Source: Pseudocercospora fijiensis CIRAD86
Taxonomy: Eukaryota; Ascomycota; Dothideomycetes; Mycosphaerellales; Mycosphaerellaceae
DNA length: 64,000 nucleotides
Direction of reading: 5' to 3'
Assembly (NCBI RefSeq): GCF_000340215.1
Contig: NW_006921534.1
Coordinates: forward strand, 4,773,041 to 4,837,040
Part shown: in pieces, positions 57,996-64,000 of the stretch
How the letters are laid out: each line of letters begins with the position of its first letter
How positions within the stretch are numbered: the stretch's first letter is position 1
Made by a program: the position numbers and the translations under genes
Notes under the pieces: generated by a model
Told to the model about the DNA's origin: nothing
Databases searched by the model: none
Seen by the model: the letters and a program-made list of their open reading frames with translations, nothing else

Positions 57996-60424
57996 ATCGA
58001 AAATGCTAAGGAATAAGAATAGCCCGTAGAGGCTAGGGAGCAAGAGTAGGATACCTACGTAGACTTAGGAAGCAAGTCTAAGTCTACTAGTGCGCTCTAA
58101 GACGTCGGCGACCCGATAGAAGACGTCGTTTAGTCGACTAAAGACGATAATTATACTAGCGAAGACGACGGAGACGTCGGCGATCCGATAGAAGACGTCG
58201 TTTAGTTAATTAAAGACGATAACTACGCTAACGAAGAGGTCGACGAAGTCGTCGATAAAAAAGAAGCCGCTAAGCGAGCGTATAAGAAAAAGAGAGACGA
58301 GAAAATAAAGAACGCTGTACTATCGTCTAAGAAAGGCGAACTTCTAAGAATCCCCTACCCGGATATAAAGCCTAATTTCTCCGATATATTTCCCTATATC
58401 GATAGAGCCGGCCTGCCCCTTAACGCTATTTTAGATATTCCGATAGCGATAGCGCGTACCCTAAACAATATAGTCGGCCGTAATAGCTCGCTCCTCTACG
58501 AAATCGCTATAGATAAGAGGCTATACGGCGTAGAGCCCTTCTTACCTAACGCCCCGGTCTACGTATCGCGCTAAATAGCCTTTAGCGTACGGAGGAGCGA
58601 GTATACTCTTACCGGACAATTCTAGGACTTAATCGGCGCCTAAGGAGCCTATCTCTACAACACCTAATAGTACGGTTAGGATAAGTCCGCTAAGCTATTC
58701 TATAAGACCTATAACCGTTTTAGCCGGAAGAAACTCGACGTCCTAGAATAAAAGCTTATAAAGGAGGGCGAAGTTAACCGTAAAGCCTTAGTCTATCGCA
58801 AGTAGGCTAAAGAAGAGGGTTAGAAGGTAAAGCTACCCGTTAAGGCTCTATAGATTAAAACCGAGACCGACGACTAGAAGGCCGCCTACCTTAACTAGGT
58901 TAAGAAGGCTTAGACTAAGCAAGCAAAGTAGTATAAGAGAAAATTCAAAGGCCGTAATAAGGAGCTAGGGCTCGATATCTGCAACTACTACGAGTAGGTA
59001 GATTTAAAGAACTTCGTCGATAAGTATAATTTCGACGCCGACGAAGATAAGCCTACGGACGCCCGGAAGAACGCTATTTTAGGCGCTTACGCTACGATGC
59101 GAACGTCCGATAGCTAAAGCATCTTACCTAAAGGATTACGCCGATACCTTACGTCTATCTAGCCCTATTATTTCGACCTGCTCCTATATAAGAACGCGCT
59201 CGTCGACTCCGATAACGTATATAGATCTATTAAGTATACTAACTAGAAGTATATCCCGGCCGGCGAACCGCCTAAAGCAATCTATAAGAAGACCGGCGAG
59301 CTCTATTCCCTAAAATAGATACAGAACTACGAAGAAGGCCTAGCGAACCCAAAGTTTAGCGTAGATACCCGTTCGTAGGAGTAGGCTATAGCGGGCGAAC
59401 CTCTCGTCTATAATATTAACTACGATATACTTAGTAGCGACGACTCTATCCTATATAAGCTACGTAAGCCGGAGGATATCGCGATGCCTATATATAAGGT
59501 TCCCTTATATAGCCGAAACGCGAAATGCGCCGACCTCTTTAAAGAGCTCTATTAGGAAAAGATATCCGAAACAGCGCTAGCCTACGTCGCCCTAGTATAC
59601 TAGACAACCGAAGGCTAAACCTGCCTTAAGACATACAAGGAGGCTAAAAACTGCTTTATCGGACTTTTCTCCGATAGTATTAGCCTATTACTAAACGCCG
59701 AAAGCGAGCCTAGTAGGATCGCGGAGTACCTTAAGGCTATCTTCGATATAACTAGCGAGGAGTGCCCCGATACCCTAGACTAGTCGAAGCCCGCCGTACT
59801 TAAGGGTAAGCTCCTATTAATATAGCGATCTACGTATATATAGCTAATCGCCGAACTCGCTAAGAATTAGATATAGCAGTTAGCCTAGGGCGATATCGAA
59901 TAAAATTTCCGCCGCATAATCTAAAATTTCTAGCTATAGCTAGGACGGTTCCCTCTAGGCCTACGCGCGTTGCTAATAGACTTAATGTTTAGTCTCGCAC
60001 TAGCTACTAAGGGCCTTATCTTCTAGGACATTCCCGCAACCTACTATACGCTAAAATCCCGAGAGGTAACAACCGATAGAGGTATACGGCTAGAGACACT
60101 ACCCTTCCCTTTATATATAAAGGAAAAGGAGAAGCTTAAAGCTAAAGTATTAAAGAAATTAGACGCAATCGAGTAGAAGTACCGCGAGGAGAAGAAAGCT
60201 AGCGAGGCCGCCGTAAAGGCTGCTAAAGTAGAAGCAAAAGCGGCTAAGCGCAAACTACTAGCGGCTGCTACTAAGAAGCGTAAAGCACCTACCGCCGACG
60301 AGGCGCCGACTCTAAAGAAGCTAAAATCTATAATAGCAACTACGACTATAGTAGCTAAATCTCTATATGCGAAGGCAAAGCGGATTGCCGCCGCTAAAGA
60401 CGAGGCTACGTAGACTACTACGTA

Positions 60425-60775
60425 GGACCCTTCGTCTACCTAGCTAGAATAGTTAGGTACTAGCAAAGCCTCTAGCAAGGGGAAATTAGCTAAGAAGGCT
60501 AAGACAAGTAGCGCGGATCCTCCGGTCGATGCGCGCGACTAGGACCCTTCGTCTATCTAGCTAGAATAGTTAGGTGCTAGCAAAGCCTCTAGTAAGGGGA
60601 AATTAGCTAAGAAGGCTAAGATAAGTAGCGCGGATCCTCCGATCGACGCGCGCGACTAGGACCCTTCGTCTACCTAGCTAGAATAGTTAGGTACTAGTAA
60701 AGCCTCTAGTAAGCGAAAATTAGCTAGAAAGGCTAAGATAAGCACCGTAGATCCTCCGATCGACGCGCGCGACCC
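60425..60775 (+). repeat. 117-bp tandem repeat, three copies, in ORF3
   Basis: Units begin at 60,425, 60,542 and 60,659 with ggacccttcgtct. They differ mainly by C/T and G/A changes. Each encodes 39 residues with SKASSKGKLAKKAKTSSADP, a basic, SV40-like nuclear-signal composition. Confidence 0.93.
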
Positions 60776-62769
60776 GCCTACGCTAGAAGACAGCGGTATT
60801 ACTCTAAGAGGCCTCTTTATAGACCTAACGTTCCGGCTTCTATTCGGGCGCTATAGATTTATACGCCTATTCGACGTTTTGCGTAAGGCTTATAGCAGCC
60901 GAACCCTCTATAGCGACGGTCTACGTCTATCTAAGACCTAGGAAATAGATTTCGTTCGTTGCGTAGCGAGTATAACGGAACTTATAATAGAGGTAGGATA
61001 TATAATTATCGCAATATTCTCTAACTAAGAGTAGTAATAGTATCTAAACTATATCGCGGAGATAGCGAGGAAGTTTAACTATAACTACTTTAACGCCTAC
61101 TTCGATACTATAGAGCTAGCTAAGAAGATACGATCGTTTATAGCGGAATTAAAGAACGACGAAGTCTTTCCCTAGAAGGAATATTTTCGAGATATTCCCG
61201 TATCCGAGAAAGCTGTAGATATAAAGATTTTCGGCGACTAGTTAGTGTATATACTTAGCTATTCCCTATAATAGATTAAGGAAGTAGTCGAAGGCGGTTA
61301 GACCGACCTCCTAGCCCCGATAGACGATTTCCTAATAGCGGCAGTTCCTATACTACTAAAGGCGGCGGTATTGCGGCACTAGATATAGGCAGTTATTCTC
61401 CTACGTATTAACGATAAGACTAGAAAAATCCTTTACGTCGGACACTACAAGCACGATAAGCAAGCTAAGTAGTTAATCCGCTTCCTAGGTAGGGAACTTA
61501 AGAATAACGCCGGTTAGGTAGGCGTCCCTAATAGGCGCGGCTATATTATATCTACTAAGGAGATGCCCGCTATGCCTCAATCCGACCCTTATAAGATAGC
61601 GAGTATAAGAATCTTAGTAGGACTAGACAGCTTAGACGGAGGCAAAGCTAGTACCCCTAGCGCTGCTATAGTCGTTATCCCTACGGCTAGCACCTCTAGC
61701 GCTACTATAGTCGCTAACCCTATAGCTACCGCCGCTACCTCCGGCGCCGCCGACAACGATATCGCTATTGCTACTAACCCTATATCTATCGCTAATATAG
61801 ATAAGAGCAAATCCTAACTCCCTATCGACATCCTTCGCGATAAAGGCTAGAGTAGCTTATTCGTCTAGATCGCCCTAGTAGAGCTTACTAGGAAATAGTA
61901 GCTAGGAAGCGAGCCGGAAGAGTTATAAATGTTCGTAGGAGTCCTCGCCTATATAGTCGTAGCGGCAATAAAGGAATGGAATTACGTTAAGGACGGGGAG
62001 TCTCGCGAGTAGTTATTAGAAGACGAGAGAGCCTTATACGACTACGCTATGTCTATCGCAAAGAAATTCCTCTAAGCCTATAACGTCCTTCCTAAGGAAA
62101 TTCGCGACGATATTATAGCCTATACTAAAGACAATATCGACTAGAACAACGAGAATTTAGAAGAATAGAACGGAAAGCTTACCGATATAGAGGACGTTAT
62201 TAACTACGTACTAGAACTCTCCTATTTCTAGAATACGGACGGTACGGTTAAGGAAGACGTAGAACAGTCTACCCTTCGTCTACTATAGGCGATAGACGCG
62301 ATCTAACGCTCTAATACTAAAGCTAATTCCGAGAAAGCCGCGATTCGGGCGATATAGGAATTGCTATAGGACTAGGCTACTAGACTTACCTACGACTCCC
62401 TTACGGATATTATAGCCGAGCTCGCTAGATTAATCTAGTTAGGAAAAGAGGAAGACCGCGCCCGTATCGGCATATTTATCGCTACCGCCTTTAACGCCCT
62501 ATACGTCCTATATAGGAAGAATGCTATTAGATTCCTAAAGCGCTAGGTAGCGGCTAAAGGCTTAGAATTAGTAACCTAAAACTACTCGATTATAGCCGAG
62601 CAGGCGACGCGTAACGCGTAAGTTATTAAAACCTAGACGGAGACTCTATAGTAGACGACAGTTAGTCTATTAAGTATAGTTAGTATACCTATACGAGAAT
62701 ACGATAGCATTGTGAGTCTATTATAGGTATAGTCTACGTAGTCGCGGACATTTCGCGACTAGGGGATTT

Positions 62770-62899
62770 TATTACGAAGCTAGGAGGGAAGGGACACCTA
62801 GGCGGCTACTACTAGCCGCCTTATAGGCATACTTCCTCCGTAGCTAGATAGACATAATATAAATTAACACACTTCAAAACCACGTTTCGAACTATAACA
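62770..62899 (+). repeat. 3' LTR (130 bp) of the 15.3-kb element
   Basis: It matches 47,595-47,724 with four transitions (gtata/gcata, atata/acata, acata/atata, tttaa/ttcaa). It starts tattacg and ends ctataaca, directly followed by the duplication CTTAA. Confidence 0.94.
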
Positions 62900-64000
62900 C
62901 TTAAGGCTAATTAGGCCTATACTAACTAGTTTCCTAGACGCCCTATTGCCGCCCCGATATCTCTAGGACTCTACGCGTTTAACCCTACTAGTACTATTAC
63001 TCGCGCCCTTACGCTAACAGATCGCTAGAGCAAGTTCGTTACCGGTATCCTTAGCTAAGGCACCTCCTTCGACCGCTTTCGCTAGACTAGCAATGCTATC
63101 TTCCCTTAAGTCTTTAGTTAGTTATAAGAGCCTCGCGGAGCGTATCTTCCTTTCCTTATCGATCTAATATAGGAGGAGTTTAAAATATACCTCTAGTATA
63201 TACGTACAATGCCTAAGTCTAAGTAAGAAGGCCGCAATGCCTTTTAAACTTATAGTATAAGCAACTAAATCGTCCGCTAGTACCCTGCCCTATAGCTCTT
63301 AGCTATCGCCCTTCGACCTAATTATATATACGAGCTTATCTCCGTCCCTAAGCCTACTAAGTTCTTTAAGGTTAGCGGTACTTATAAAAACTGTCCTTCT
63401 AAGGAGTCTACTCGTCTTAGATAAGATATAGTTAAGCTTGTAGCTAGCGAGGGTGCTAGTTACCTACGTATTAAGGTCTGCCTTATATCTAAGGATAAGA
63501 CTAGCTGCTCTACTATTATCGAAGGCATATATTAGCCCGAGGTCTTTACGAACTAGGTTGAGAAGCTTAAGGCTCGTAGCCTAGTCCTACTAAGCAAGAT
63601 CGGTAAGCTTACTAATAAGCACCTTACCGACGACGACCTCGACTATATATTCGATAGTTAGTCTAATAGTAAGAGACGTAAAGCGGAGTAGATCCTTAAC
63701 CCTCTAAAGGAGTACGAGGTCTCTATTTAGATACTATACCTACTATATAGTAATCTAAAGACTAAGAGTAACTGTATATTAATTAACCTAGGCTACTCTC
63801 GCGTTATTAACGGCACTAAGGTTAAGGGCTACGAGAACTTAATAGTCTCTTAGGTTGCTAAAGCGTACCGCAATCTAACCGCCCTCCTAGCCTCTAACTC
63901 CTTCGTACTATTCGCTTTCCCTACGGCTATCTTAGTTAAAGATCTCGGCTATATCTCCGACGCCCTAGTTAGTAGGATTCCTTAGTTAAGTTACGTTGTT

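Larger units (their letters stand above)
57663..62762 (+). pseudogene. Third ORF (ORF3), about 1,700 codons, unknown family
   Basis: This frame starts MSTNSKE at 57,663 and remains a single phase for 5,100 bases to a TAG at 62,760. The in-frame stops are TAG, with some TAA, at positions consistent with former Gln or Trp. Residues about 7-105 are a 10-residue repeat (EQQPITKEDK type). An acidic section follows with two copies of DVGDPIEDVV. The centre contains FPYIDRAGLPLNAILDIPIA and many charged helices. A Lys/Ala-rich segment (EKEKLKAKVLKKLDAIE, AAKRKLLAAATKKRKAP) precedes three 39-residue repeats. A Thr/Ser/Ala/Ile-rich low-complexity part lies near 61,650-61,800. I recognise no domain. 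The basic segments suggest a nuclear or nucleic-acid-binding protein, which is only inference. Confidence 0.75.
47595..62899 (+). mobile_element. 15.3-kb LTR retroelement with third ORF
   Basis: Two 130-bp direct repeats (47,595-47,724 and 62,770-62,899) bound a 15,305-bp unit flanked by a perfect 5-bp duplication CTTAA (47,590-47,594 and 62,900-62,904). A likely primer binding site (tggtagcttcgctgtaag) begins three bases after the 5' LTR. Gag is in one frame, pol in another and a third ORF of 1,700 codons follows in the third. LTR differences are four, all CA/TA. This is about twice the size of usual fungal Gypsy elements, with very short LTRs. It is inactivated by TAG codons throughout. Confidence 0.92.
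38695..64000 (+). pseudogene. Unidentified long ORF, split by two LTR elements, runs off window
   Basis: The ORF begins MSSGALNPLGASSSSNLLAL and stays in one frame to 39,760. It resumes at 47,261 when the minus-strand Gypsy and one TTCCT copy are removed, runs to 47,594, and resumes again at 62,905 when the 15.3-kb element and one CTTAA copy are removed, continuing to the window end. The total in-window coding length is about 2.5 kb. The N-terminal half is helical, with a Lys/Ala/Arg-rich segment (NKRAKVEVAR). The later part includes KLTNKHLTDDDLDYIFDS and SKRRKAE. Stops are TAG or TAA at RIP-type sites. I see no RT, integrase, tyrosine-recombinase or DDE motif. It may be the body of an unknown repeat family or a captured gene. 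Only the unsplit pieces 38,695-39,760, 47,261-47,594 and 62,905-64,000 belong to it. Confidence 0.6.

Noticed and set aside
57606..58043. Open minus-strand frame of 145 codons rich in Phe, Leu and Ser
   Set aside because: It is the antisense of the 30-bp ORF3 repeat array; the repeat keeps it open and it has no independent support.
61563..61817. Free-standing 84-codon frame rich in Ala, Thr and Ile
   Set aside because: It lies in the same phase as ORF3 and is simply a stop-free piece of it, not a separate gene.

Overview
This window looks like a filamentous ascomycete, most likely a Dothideomycete (the class is an inference). Genes are compact with short GT-AG introns. SYF2, CDC27/APC3, SND2/TMEM208 and an ABCB transporter are present, as are two proteins of the fungus-restricted DUF6590 family. 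A large repeat block carries the signature of repeat-induced point mutation (RIP).

Region A (1 to about 20,400) is ordinary gene-rich DNA. It holds a convergent pair of DUF6590 paralogues, an unrecognised helical protein, a three-exon full-length ABCB transporter (minus), splicing factor SYF2 (minus), a broken PhoD-type phosphatase, an arylamine N-acetyltransferase, SND2 (minus, two exons) and CDC27 (two exons).

Region B (about 20,640 to 64,000) is a dead transposon island. CpA and TpG are strongly depleted. Recognisable reading frames persist but are riddled with TAG, where Gln (CAG) or Trp (TGG) is expected. Its parts are: (1) a complete 6.9-kb Ty3/Gypsy chromovirus at 21,672-28,583, with 346-bp LTRs and TSD TCCGA, inserted into an 11-bp minisatellite; (2) a second Gypsy lineage at about 29,816-37,550, LTRs not resolved, interrupted by a 382-bp MITE and by a 472-bp repeat-rich insert; (3) an unidentified long ORF starting at 38,695 and running off the right edge, split by two younger elements: a minus-strand chromovirus at 39,761-47,255 (189-bp LTRs, TSD TTCCT, a second MITE copy inside one LTR) and a 15.3-kb LTR element at 47,595-62,899 (130-bp LTRs, TSD CTTAA).

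The most interesting object is the 15.3-kb element. After gag and pol it carries a third uninterrupted-frame ORF of about 1,700 codons (57,663-62,762) that I cannot assign to a family. It has a 10-residue Gln-rich repeat array near its start and a 39-residue repeat inside a Lys/Ala-rich section. Removing the nested insertions on paper rejoins the host reading frames exactly. In all three LTR pairs every difference I see is a C/T or G/A transition of the type RIP makes. The elements were therefore nearly identical at both ends when RIP acted. The two short MITEs are much less mutated, which fits the known minimum length for RIP.
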